DNA from: JBBDWK01 sp040902885
GTDB lineage: Bacteria > Acidobacteriota > Terriglobia > Bryobacterales > Bryobacteraceae
NCBI GenBank assembly: GCA_040902885.1
Contig: JBBDWK010000063.1
Coordinates: 1-64,000, forward strand
DNA length: 64,000 nucleotides
Direction of reading: 5' to 3'
Shown here: piece by piece, positions 42,424 to 50,235 of the stretch
How positions within the stretch are numbered: position 1 is the first letter of the stretch
How the letters are laid out: each line of letters begins with the position of its first letter
Translations under genes and position numbers: made by a program
The notes under the pieces: model-generated
What the model saw: the letters and a program-made list of their open reading frames with translations, nothing else
Databases searched by the model: none
Told to the model about the DNA's origin: nothing

Positions 42424-43695
42424 ATGAAATTCCTATTACTTCTTGTCCTGCTAACAACCGCTGGTTTCGCCCAGCAATACGACCTGCTGCTGAAGGGCGG
42501 ACATCTGATCGACCCCAGGAACAACCTCGACGGCCTCCGCGACATCGCGGTGCGCGACGGCAGGATTGCCGCCGTAGCCGCTAACATCGACGCCTCCCAG
42601 GCGCGCAGGACTTACAATATCTCCGGCCTGTACGTCACTCCGGGCCTTGTCGATCTGCACACGCATCTGTTCGCCACCACCGGCATTCAGAACGCATGGG
42701 CCGGCGACAACAGCGTGCTGCCGGATGGTTTCAGCTTCCGCACCGGCACCACAACGATGGTGGATGCCGGCAGCTCCGGCCGCCGCAACTTTGAAACTTT
42801 CCGCCACACGGTGATCGACCGCGCGCGCACTCGTGTGCTGGCGCTGATCAACGTCGCCGGGTTGGGCATGATCACGGACGTGCCCGAGCAGGCCATCCAC
42901 GACTTTGAGCCCGAAGAGATCGCCAAGCTCGCGCGCAAGCATAAGGACGTAGTGGTCGGCGTGAAGTCGGCCCACTTCCAGCTTCCCGGCTGGGAATCCG
43001 TGGACAAGGCTATTGAAGCGGGCAAGCTGGCCGGCATTCCCATCATGGTGGACTTCGGTTACTTTCTGCCGGAGCGTCCTTACTGGCAGCTCGTCACCCA
43101 GCGTCTCCGCCCCGGCGACATGAGCACGCACATGTTCCGTGGGCCTGTGCCGTACGTCGATAAGGAGGGCAAGCTCTACGACTATCTTCGTGAAGCGCGC
43201 AAGCGCGGCGTGAAGTTCGACGTGGGTCACGGCGGCGGCAGCTTCGTCATGCGCAACGCCGTGCCGGCCATCCAGCAGGGCTTCTACCCCGATTCCATCT
43301 CAACGGACCTGCACACCGGAAGCATGAACGGCGCCATGATCGATATGCCCACCACCATGTCCAAGCTTCTCGCCATGGGCATGCCGCTCAAAGAGGTGAT
43401 CAAGGCCTCCACATGGAACCCGGCGCAGCAAATCCAGCGCACCGAGCTGGGCCACCTGAGCGTAGGCGCGGTTGCCGACGTAGCCGTATGGAACCTGATG
43501 AAGGGAGATTTCGGATTCGCCGACGCGGCGGGCGGCGGGGTCAAAGGCAAGGAACGTCTCTTCTGCGAGCTGACGCTCAACGGCGGCCGGGTCGCCTGGG
43601 ACTGGAACGGCCGCGGCGCGGACGACTTCCGCAAGCTTCCCCCCACTTACGGGATCCGACTGGGGATCGACCACATCATTCCGCCGAATCGGTAG
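42424..43695 (+). CDS. secreted amidohydrolase/deacetylase family metallohydrolase
   Basis: A 423-residue exported amidohydrolase: signal peptide (about 1-17, ending FAQ), then the metal centre of the superfamily: HTH at 79-81, Lys181 (VVGVKSAHF, probably carboxylated), His236 (STHMF), His269 (VGHGGG) and Asp295 (STDLHT). The family includes dihydroorotase-like deacetylases; D-amino-acid or N-acetyl sugar deacylation are typical guesses. Three bases separate it from the upstream Gfo/Idh/MocA gene, so the three-gene cluster 39352-43695 probably processes one extracellular substrate class (inference). Confidence 0.88.
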   Translation: MKFLLLLVLLTTAGFAQQYDLLLKGGHLIDPRNNLDGLRDIAVRDGRIAAVAANIDASQARRTYNISGLYVTPGLVDLHTHLFATTGIQNAWAGDNSVLPDGFSFRTGTTTMVDAGSSGRRNFETFRHTVIDRARTRVLALINVAGLGMITDVPEQAIHDFEPEEIAKLARKHKDVVVGVKSAHFQLPGWESVDKAIEAGKLAGIPIMVDFGYFLPERPYWQLVTQRLRPGDMSTHMFRGPVPYVDKEGKLYDYLREARKRGVKFDVGHGGGSFVMRNAVPAIQQGFYPDSISTDLHTGSMNGAMIDMPTTMSKLLAMGMPLKEVIKASTWNPAQQIQRTELGHLSVGAVADVAVWNLMKGDFGFADAAGGGVKGKERLFCELTLNGGRVAWDWNGRGADDFRKLPPTYGIRLGIDHIIPPNR

Positions 43696-43717
43696 TGTAG
43701 CGGGCCGCACGTAACAA

Positions 43718-43782
43718 ACCGCTTCCTCCGGTCGCGGCTCAGAAGCGCTTNNNNNNNNNNAGCCGCGACCGGAGGAAGCGGT
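43718..43782. repeat. dispersed palindromic repeat, copy 2, interrupted by the assembly gap
   Basis: A perfect 22-bp inverted repeat: ACCGCTTCCTCCGGTCGCGG plus CT (43718-43739) and its complement (43761-43782). The centre is replaced by ten N. It is the same family as the element at 20949-21002, with TTCC for TCCC and a longer perfect stem. It lies between the convergent amidohydrolase gene and the CsgG-like gene. Confidence 0.85.
43751..43760. other. assembly gap (10 N)
   Basis: Ten undefined bases sit in the loop of a 22-bp hairpin. The true length and sequence of the loop are unknown; a collapsed repeat or polymerase stall at the hairpin is the likely cause. Confidence 0.98.
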
Positions 43783-43797
43783 TGCCGATGCACCGGC

Positions 43798-44454
43798 CTA
43801 GCGCCGCACGCGCTTCGCGCGCCGGTAATCGTCCACCAACTGGCGGGTGATTTTATCCGCCACGTCCGCGCTGGAGCCGAGGAATTTCCCGCCGGTGCTC
43901 TCCTGGGTAGTAGACCAGATCACGTCGCCGTCGCGGTTCACCAGGCGCACCGCCGCGGAGGCCTCGTGACGCCGCTCGGAGCGGCGATGGGATTCGTTGT
44001 CGGATACCGACAAGCCCGAATAACCGCCGCGGCTGTTTTTGCTGGAACTTCTTCCGGCGTTGATCCGCGCCCCAATGCCCTCGCTGGACTGCTCCGTGTT
44101 GGTGTAGATCAGGTCTTCGGCCGAGCCGCGCAGAATCGCGTCCGCGCGCTCCTCGTTTTCGGTAATGACGAACAGCTTGGCGGACTGCATGCTGCTGATG
44201 ATCATGTCCCTCATCTGCGCGGCCGTATCGCCGCCGCCCAGCCGGTCCACATAGACGCGCTTCAACGAGAGAAGCTGCACGAGCAAATCTTCCTCAATGG
44301 GAGAGGCAGCAGCTTCGGCCGGCTGGGTGGCGATCGCAGCCGCCGGCTCCGGCAGAAGGGCCATACCGGATGACATTAAGTGCGGCCGCAACCGGCCGCT
44401 CGGGTCTCCTGCCAGGAGCAGTGACGGGAGCAGCAACCATACAGATATTCGCAT
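43798..44454 (-). CDS. secreted CsgG-like hypothetical protein
   Basis: From ATG 44454 this gives 218 residues with a signal peptide (about 1-16). A core RVYVDRLGGGDTAAQMRDMI, then LFVITENEERADAILRG, matches the alpha/beta pattern of small CsgG/DUF-type proteins that report a level of sensitivity: a parallel of the CsgG/TolB N-terminal fold. The middle is rich in Ser/Gly (residues about 125-160). No active site is visible. The gene is divergent from the histidine-rich membrane-protein gene at 44499 across 44 bases. Function unknown. Confidence 0.6.
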   Translation of the reverse strand: MRISVWLLLPSLLLAGDPSGRLRPHLMSSGMALLPEPAAAIATQPAEAAASPIEEDLLVQLLSLKRVYVDRLGGGDTAAQMRDMIISSMQSAKLFVITENEERADAILRGSAEDLIYTNTEQSSEGIGARINAGRSSSKNSRGGYSGLSVSDNESHRRSERRHEASAAVRLVNRDGDVIWSTTQESTGGKFLGSSADVADKITRQLVDDYRRAKRVRR

Positions 44455-44498
44455 GTGACGCTGTGCTCCGTTTCGTGTTTCATACAATGATATAACAT

Positions 44499-45626
44499 AT
44501 GGACCAAAGCATCCCCTGGTACATCTGGTGCTCCGTCGCCGCCGTAACTTCGGCTATGATCGGCACCCACTGGGATATCGCCTGGCACCGTTCCATCGGG
44601 CGCGACAGCTTTTGGACTCCGGCGCACGTTGCTATATACTTCTGCGGCGTTCTCGCCGGCCTCTCCTGCGGCTTTCTCATCTTGAACACCACTTTTCGCA
44701 AAACCAAAGAAGCCTGGAAATGTTCGGTAAGCATCTGGGGCTTCCGCGGCCCTCTGGGAGCTTTTATAGCCGCCTGGGGCGGCCTTGCGATGATCACCTC
44801 GGCTCCCTTCGACAATTGGTGGCACGGCGCTTACGGCCTCGACGTCAAGATTCTGAGCCCTCCGCACGTGCTTCTCATTCTGGGCATCATCGGCGTTCAA
44901 CTGGGGGCGCTGATCCTGATTCTGGGTGAGATGAACCGTGCGGCCGGGGAGCGGCGAAGCAAGCTGATGGCCCTGTTTCTTTACGTGGGCGCGGTGGTCC
45001 TGGTGATGCAGCTCGTGCTGTTCATGGAGCACACCTTCCGCAGCTACATGCACGGGGCTCGCTTCTACCGCACGCTCGCTCTTTCCGTGCCTCTGGTGCT
45101 GGCGGGTCTGGCCCACGCCAGCGGGAAGCGCTGGGCCGCAACCACGGTGGCGGGGCTGTACACGGTCATCCTGCTCGGGTTCCTGTGGATCCTGCCCCTG
45201 TTTCCCGCCGAACCGAAGCTCGGTCCCGTCTACCGCGAAGTGAAGACTTTCATTCCTCCCGAGTTCCCGCTGGCCATCGTTTTGCCGGCGCTTGCCATCG
45301 ACCTTGTGCGGCGGAAGATGAACGACGCTGGGAAGTGGCGGCAGGCTCTGGCGGCGGGTCCCGCCTTTCTGCTGGTCCTGGTTGCCGCACAGTGGCCGCT
45401 CGCCGACCTGCTGCTCTCTCCGCTGGCCCGCAATGCCGTTCTTGGCTCGATCTATTTCGACTACAACATTCCCTCGACTTCTTACTACGTGCGCCATCTT
45501 TATTACCCCACCGAATCCACGCCTTTGGAGTTCTGGCTGAACATGGGTCTGGCGCTGGTGTTCGCCGTTCTTTCAACACGCGTCGGCCTCGGCTGGGGCG
45601 ACTGGATGCGGCGCATCCGCCGCTGA
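44499..45626 (+). CDS. multi-pass membrane protein with duplicated Asp/His motif
   Basis: A 375-residue protein with about nine membrane helices and no recognised family. Two related motifs occur in the first half: THWDIAWHRSIGRDSFWTPAH (in outline, Asp26, His30, Asp36, His43) and FDNWWHGAYGLDVKILSPPH (Asp105, His109, Asp115, His123). The spacing D-x3-H-x5-D-x6/7-H is preserved, so they look like an internal duplication. Further conserved-looking sites are Glu177-His178 and His185. Such clusters inside a membrane protein suggest metal or haem ligation (inference). The gene ends 4 bases before the HxHP-motif gene, so the two are co-transcribed. Confidence 0.72.
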   Translation: MDQSIPWYIWCSVAAVTSAMIGTHWDIAWHRSIGRDSFWTPAHVAIYFCGVLAGLSCGFLILNTTFRKTKEAWKCSVSIWGFRGPLGAFIAAWGGLAMITSAPFDNWWHGAYGLDVKILSPPHVLLILGIIGVQLGALILILGEMNRAAGERRSKLMALFLYVGAVVLVMQLVLFMEHTFRSYMHGARFYRTLALSVPLVLAGLAHASGKRWAATTVAGLYTVILLGFLWILPLFPAEPKLGPVYREVKTFIPPEFPLAIVLPALAIDLVRRKMNDAGKWRQALAAGPAFLLVLVAAQWPLADLLLSPLARNAVLGSIYFDYNIPSTSYYVRHLYYPTESTPLEFWLNMGLALVFAVLSTRVGLGWGDWMRRIRR

Positions 45627-45630
45627 ACCC

Positions 45631-47064
45631 ATGCGGCGCGCCTTTTTTCTCTTCTTCCTTTCGTGCGCCGCCGGACTCGCGCACATCGGGAGTCCAGACG
45701 TTTTCCATGAAGGCTCCGCGGGCCCCTACCGGATGCTGGTTACCGTCCGGCCTCCGGCCGCTGTGCCCGGCGTGGCGGAGATCGAGATCCGAAGCGCGTC
45801 GCCGGGAGTGCGCGAAGTCCGCATTGTCCCGCTGCCGCTTACCGGCGCCGGAGCGAAGTTCACCCCCACGCCCGATGTGGCGCGGCGGTCGCAAGCCGAT
45901 CCGCAATTTTTCACCGGATCGCTATGGATGATGTCGGCGGGTTCGTGGCAGGTGCGTGTGAAGGCCGAAGGGCCGGAAGGCTCGGGCGAGATGTCGGTGC
46001 CCGTCCCCACGCTGCCGCGGACCACTCAGGACATGCAGTTCACGCTCGGCCTGGTGCTATTCGCGCTCATGCTGGTGCTGGGCATGGGCATCGTGAGCAT
46101 TATCGGCGCGGGAGCGCGGGAAGGGCAGCTCGAGCCCGGCCAATCGCCCTCCGAGCGTCACATTCGCCGGAGCCGCGTGCTTATGGGGGCCACCGCTGGC
46201 CTTGTGTTGCTCGCGCTAGTGCTGGGGAATGAATGGTGGAAGCTCGAGGCCGGGGCCTATGCGCGCTTCATCTACAAGCCGCTTCAACTCGCGCCGTCGC
46301 TCGAGCCGGACGGCCACCTGGTGCTCCGGCTGAACGACCCCGGCTGGCTGCGTTCGCGCGGAATCGACGACCTGATCCCCGACCACGGCCACCTCATGCA
46401 CCTGTTCGTGCTCCGCATCCCCGAGATGGATCGCATCTTCCACCTGCATCCGCAGCAGATTGAAGCCGGCGTCTTCGAACATCGTCTTCCGGCCATTCCC
46501 GCCGGCCGCTACCAGCTCTTCGCGGACATCGTCCACGCCTCCGGACTCCCAGAGACGCTCACCGCGGAGATCGATCTGCCGGCCATTCCGGGCCAGCCGC
46601 TCACCGGCGACGATTCTTCCGGAGAAGGCGCGGGGATCTCCAGGACGGATTTCTCACAGGCCACGAACTCGGCAGTGCTGCCTGACGGAGGGCGCCTGGT
46701 ATGGGAGCGCGAATCGGAGCCGTTGCGCACGAAGCGGCCGACGTGGTTTCGCTTCCGCGTGGAGGATAGCGACGGCCGGCCCGCGCAGGATCTGGAGCTT
46801 TATATGGGCATGCCGGGACACGCCGCTTTCGTTCGCACGGACCGTTCCGTCTTCGCGCACGTGCATCCCTCCGGATCGGTGCCCATGGCGGCGCTGTCGA
46901 TTGTGGACCCGCACGCCGGGCATAATATGCACACGGCATCGCGCCCCTCGACGATCTCTTTTCCGTATGGCTTCCCGCAACCTGGCGATTACCGGATCTT
47001 CGTCCAGGTAAAGCGCGCCGGCCGCGTACAAACCGGCGCTTTCGACGCGCGGGTGACGCCCTAG
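45631..47064 (+). CDS. membrane-anchored protein with two HxHP (YtkA-like) modules
   Basis: A 477-residue protein: signal peptide (1-17), a periplasmic beta domain (about 18-130), two membrane helices (about 137-160 and 183-200), then two periplasmic modules. Module one has His252, His254, His257 and HLHP (271-274); module two has His397, HVHP (410-413) and a His-rich DPHAGHNMH (427-434). The GHxxxxxDxxxxHxHP pattern is what I associate with YtkA-like, copper-handling proteins. Together with the upstream histidine-rich membrane protein it could move or guard a metal at the envelope, most likely copper (inference). No copper ATPase or oxidase gene is adjacent. Confidence 0.72.
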   Translation: MRRAFFLFFLSCAAGLAHIGSPDVFHEGSAGPYRMLVTVRPPAAVPGVAEIEIRSASPGVREVRIVPLPLTGAGAKFTPTPDVARRSQADPQFFTGSLWMMSAGSWQVRVKAEGPEGSGEMSVPVPTLPRTTQDMQFTLGLVLFALMLVLGMGIVSIIGAGAREGQLEPGQSPSERHIRRSRVLMGATAGLVLLALVLGNEWWKLEAGAYARFIYKPLQLAPSLEPDGHLVLRLNDPGWLRSRGIDDLIPDHGHLMHLFVLRIPEMDRIFHLHPQQIEAGVFEHRLPAIPAGRYQLFADIVHASGLPETLTAEIDLPAIPGQPLTGDDSSGEGAGISRTDFSQATNSAVLPDGGRLVWERESEPLRTKRPTWFRFRVEDSDGRPAQDLELYMGMPGHAAFVRTDRSVFAHVHPSGSVPMAALSIVDPHAGHNMHTASRPSTISFPYGFPQPGDYRIFVQVKRAGRVQTGAFDARVTP

Positions 47065-47066
47065 TT

Positions 47067-47094
47067 CCGCTCACTCACGATCGCGGTTCTGTGC
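47067..47094. repeat. degraded third copy of the dispersed palindromic repeat
   Basis: CCGCTCACTCACGATCGCGG (47067-47086) followed by TTCTGTGC matches the left arm of the 20949 element with a few changes; the right arm is hardly recognisable (GCGATCGCC at 47099-47107). It lies between the convergent HxHP gene and the ADOP gene. Confidence 0.5.
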
Positions 47095-47108
47095 TAAGGC
47101 GATCGCCA

Positions 47109-49799
47109 TCAGCTCTCGGACAGAGCTTTTCCGGGATCGACGTTTGCAGCTCGACACGCGGGTATCCAACATGCTGCAAGGGCGACCGCCATCAGTGTCA
47201 CTGTCACCGCTGCTATGACGGTGGGATTCAGTGGTCGTACACCATATACCTCCTTCGCGATCACACCTTGGAAAGCCAGCGCCCCACAGCATCCCAGCAA
47301 CAGGCCGACGAATACCAAGACCAGACCCTCCCGCATAACGAGCTGCATAATTCCTGCCCGCGTCCCGCCCAAGGCCATGCGAATGCCGATTTCGCGCCTG
47401 CGCTGGGCCACGAGGTAGGACAGAACGCCGTAGATGCCAATCCCCGCAAGAAACAGCGCTATACCGCCAAAGCCAAACGTAAGGATCAGGGCCGTCCGGC
47501 GCGGGGACAAAGACAGCTCGCCGCGGTCCAGCATCGTCTTGCCATCAAACAGGGCCAGCTCCCGGTCAACCGCGGCCACGTGCGTCGCAATCGCGCGCTC
47601 GACACTCGCAGCTGCTTTGCCGGTCTTGACCGCGAAGGTATAGCCGCGAGAGGGATCCTGGGCGTAAGGAAAATAGTAGGCGCCCACCGTGTTGCCGCCT
47701 CCCGCAAGGTCTTCCAGCCGTACCGAACCGACCACCCCCACAACCGTCACCCACCGTGTTTCAGCGTTGATTCTGAGCGAAGGATTGTTCGGCACGTACA
47801 TCCGCCGGCCAATCGGATCGCGGTTCGGCCAGAATCTCTCGGCGAGCCTCTCATCGACGATCACCACGGGGAGAGCCGACGCGTCGTCACTCTCGCCGAA
47901 GAACCGCCCGTGCCTCAACGGAATACGCATCGCCTCGAAATAGCCCGGGGTGACTGCCGAACGTCTGGGTGAGACGACGGATTCACCAGGTCTCATCTCG
48001 TAACCCTCCGCGAGAATCACCGAATCGTTATAGTCGCCTCCCAACGGGATCGCCGTGGTGGCCCCAGCCGCAATCACTCCTGGAATCCCGTGCATCGCCT
48101 GTAGCAGGCGATTCATCAGGGAGCGCAAATCGGCATCAGCCGGGTATCTTGTCGCCGGTGCGTTCGTTGACACTGTCCATACCCCGGTCGAAACAAAGCC
48201 AGGATCAACGTTCAGAAGATTGCGGAACGTCGCAAGCAGCAAGCCTGTCGCAAATAACAGGGAGAAGGCCATGCCTATCTCGGCCGAGACGAGGCCTCGG
48301 CGGACGAGCCGCCAGCGCACGCCGTCCGTTCCACCCCGACTCGCCTCGTGAAGGGCTGGGCTCAGTCCGACTCGCAGGTTTTGGACGAGCGGCAGCAGGC
48401 CGACGATCAGGCAAAGCCCAACCGCCAAACCAACGCTGACCAGGATCACGAACCCATCGATGCGAACCTCGCCGGAACGCGGCAGTCTGTCAATCCCCAA
48501 TGCGGCGCTCGTCCGCAGCAGGGCCGTGCCACCAAAGACGCCGATCAAGCCGCCAAAGGAAGCGACGACCAGATTCTCCATGGTGAGTTGTCGAGTCAGA
48601 TGGAGACCGCCGGCGCCGAGTGCCAGTCGGGTAGCGATCTCTTTCCGGCGCGCGCTGGACCTGGCTAGCATGAGACTACCGATGTTCAACACGCCGATCA
48701 GTAGCACCAAGACGGCGCCGCCCCAGAGAAGATAGATCGTGCTCTCCACATCTTTAACAATCATGTGCTCCAGAGGCTCTACGACTGTATGAAAGCCCGC
48801 GTTGATCAGCATGTCCTTGCTTTCTGGAAACTTGTCCAGGTTGGCAGCGTTGAGTGCGTCCACCTGCGCTTGGACTTGCGCGATGTTGCTTCCTCGCCTC
48901 AGGAGCCCTATGTGATACCAGTTATTGCTGTGATGGCCCGATTTGACCTGACCGGTGAAAGCTAGCGGAATCCAGAATTGGACATCAGGGCTTACAAAAT
49001 TGAAGTCCGGCGGGAGAATGCCGACGATGGTGAACGGATGACCGCCAACCCGAAGTTCCCGGCCTACTGCGGATGGCTCCCCCGCGTACATGCGGCGCCA
49101 CGAACCATCGCTCAGAATGACCTTCTGGTGCTGGCCGATCTCACCCTCTTCCGGCTGGAACAAGCGGCCGTGCGACGGTTTCGCGCTGACCAGCTTGAAG
49201 AGCGAGGGCGTCACCGCCATGCTCTGCATCTGTTCCGGAGCGTCACTCACCTCCACCGTTTGGGTCCCAAGCCGGAACAGCGCCTGCTCCTCCAGCGCCG
49301 GAACCGCTTCGAGTCGGTCGTAGTAGTCCCCCACGCTGCTCGTATTCAGGTCCTCGACCCCGGCTCCTGGATACCGGTTCGCCATCAGCACCATGCGCTC
49401 AGCATTCGGCACTGGCAGCGGGCGAAGCAGCACCGAGTGCACGACAGCGAACGTGACGGTGTTCGCGGCGACGCAAACGCCCAGCGTCAGCGCAACAGCG
49501 GCGGAGTAGCTCTTGTCACGAGCCAAGTTCCGCAGGCCATGTCGCAGGTCGCGGGCCAGGCCGTCCAGCGAACTCCACCCCCAATAGGCGTGGCTGTCCT
49601 CGGCAAATAACGTCGGACTTCCAAATCTGCGGCGAGCCTCGACAGCGGCCTCGAAGGGCTCGTGGTTTTCCTTGAGACTGTCCGCTTTCAGTTGCTGGTG
49701 GAGCGCCATCTCATCCGCGAGTTCCCTAGCCATCTGGTCTCTGCGCAGCCAGCATTTAAACCTGCGCCATTGCTCGCCTAACCAGCCGGTCATTGCCAC
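47109..49799 (-). CDS. ADOP-type ABC transporter permease, second copy
   Basis: An 896-residue relative of the protein at 18318 with the same order: N-terminal helical ADOP segment (MARELADEMALHQQLKADSL near 23), first helix, periplasmic MacB-like core, FtsX domain with RSSARRKEIATRLALGAG, second core, and a C-terminal FtsX domain with QRRREIGIRMALGGTRAGI. There is no ATPase subunit nearby. Upstream, 9 bases away, lies its PadR regulator. Sequence similarity between the two window copies is limited to the family core, so they are not recent duplicates. Confidence 0.9.
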   Translation of the reverse strand: MAMTGWLGEQWRRFKCWLRRDQMARELADEMALHQQLKADSLKENHEPFEAAVEARRRFGSPTLFAEDSHAYWGWSSLDGLARDLRHGLRNLARDKSYSAAVALTLGVCVAANTVTFAVVHSVLLRPLPVPNAERMVLMANRYPGAGVEDLNTSSVGDYYDRLEAVPALEEQALFRLGTQTVEVSDAPEQMQSMAVTPSLFKLVSAKPSHGRLFQPEEGEIGQHQKVILSDGSWRRMYAGEPSAVGRELRVGGHPFTIVGILPPDFNFVSPDVQFWIPLAFTGQVKSGHHSNNWYHIGLLRRGSNIAQVQAQVDALNAANLDKFPESKDMLINAGFHTVVEPLEHMIVKDVESTIYLLWGGAVLVLLIGVLNIGSLMLARSSARRKEIATRLALGAGGLHLTRQLTMENLVVASFGGLIGVFGGTALLRTSAALGIDRLPRSGEVRIDGFVILVSVGLAVGLCLIVGLLPLVQNLRVGLSPALHEASRGGTDGVRWRLVRRGLVSAEIGMAFSLLFATGLLLATFRNLLNVDPGFVSTGVWTVSTNAPATRYPADADLRSLMNRLLQAMHGIPGVIAAGATTAIPLGGDYNDSVILAEGYEMRPGESVVSPRRSAVTPGYFEAMRIPLRHGRFFGESDDASALPVVIVDERLAERFWPNRDPIGRRMYVPNNPSLRINAETRWVTVVGVVGSVRLEDLAGGGNTVGAYYFPYAQDPSRGYTFAVKTGKAAASVERAIATHVAAVDRELALFDGKTMLDRGELSLSPRRTALILTFGFGGIALFLAGIGIYGVLSYLVAQRRREIGIRMALGGTRAGIMQLVMREGLVLVFVGLLLGCCGALAFQGVIAKEVYGVRPLNPTVIAAVTVTLMAVALAACWIPACRAANVDPGKALSES

Positions 49800-49808
49800 G
49801 AGATCCTC

Positions 49809-50150
49809 TTATGTTGGCTCAAGCACGCGGGAAATTGCGTATGCTACGCGCCGGTACTGTGCCAGCTCTTTCTCGAGTTGCTTTCGTCCAGCCGGAGTCA
49901 AATGGTAGTAGCGAGCCCGCCGGTTGTTCTCGCTCACGCCCCACTCCGCGACCACCCAGCCCTTCACCAACAAGCGTTGCAGGGTTGGGTAAAGCGTTCC
50001 TTCGCCGATCGAAAAAACATCGCCCGAACGGCGCTCGACATGTTCGGCGATGCCATAGCCATGTAGTTTTCCGCGAGAGAGCACCTTCAAGATCAGAAGG
50101 TCCAGAACGCCTCCCGGCAAGTCATTACGTTCCCGATCTGCTCTTCCCAT
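49809..50150 (-). CDS. PadR family transcriptional regulator, second copy
   Basis: A 113-residue PadR protein: LPGGVLDLLILKVLSRGKLH near residue 11, then GEGTLYPTLQRLLVKGWV near 48 and the wing NRRARYYHLTPAGRKQL. It is the same length as the copy at 17980. It is followed by the ADOP gene after 9 bases. It starts 9 or so bases after a probable extended -10 promoter (50166-50174), so the transcript is almost leaderless. Confidence 0.92.
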   Translation of the reverse strand: MGRADRERNDLPGGVLDLLILKVLSRGKLHGYGIAEHVERRSGDVFSIGEGTLYPTLQRLLVKGWVVAEWGVSENNRRARYYHLTPAGRKQLEKELAQYRRVAYAISRVLEPT

Positions 50151-50165
50151 CGGTTTGTAAGGGGG

Positions 50166-50174
50166 AGTATAGCA
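50166..50174 (-). promoter_or_regulatory. extended -10 box for the second padR gene
   Basis: On the minus strand the sequence reads TGCTATACT, an extended -10 (TGn plus TATACT). The predicted start is about 9 bases before ATG 50150. A -35 match (TTGCTG) is present but 19 bases away. No clear palindromic operator like that at 17952-17975 was seen. Confidence 0.4.
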
Positions 50175-50235
50175 CCGAATCGCGCGCGCTCAGCAAGGGA
50201 ATTTGCAAGGATCCACGCGGTGGTGGGACTATCCG

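Noticed and set aside
43718..43782. A terminator for the amidohydrolase gene
   Set aside because: The stem is long and shared with other loci, and no T-run follows, so I treat it as a dispersed repeat.
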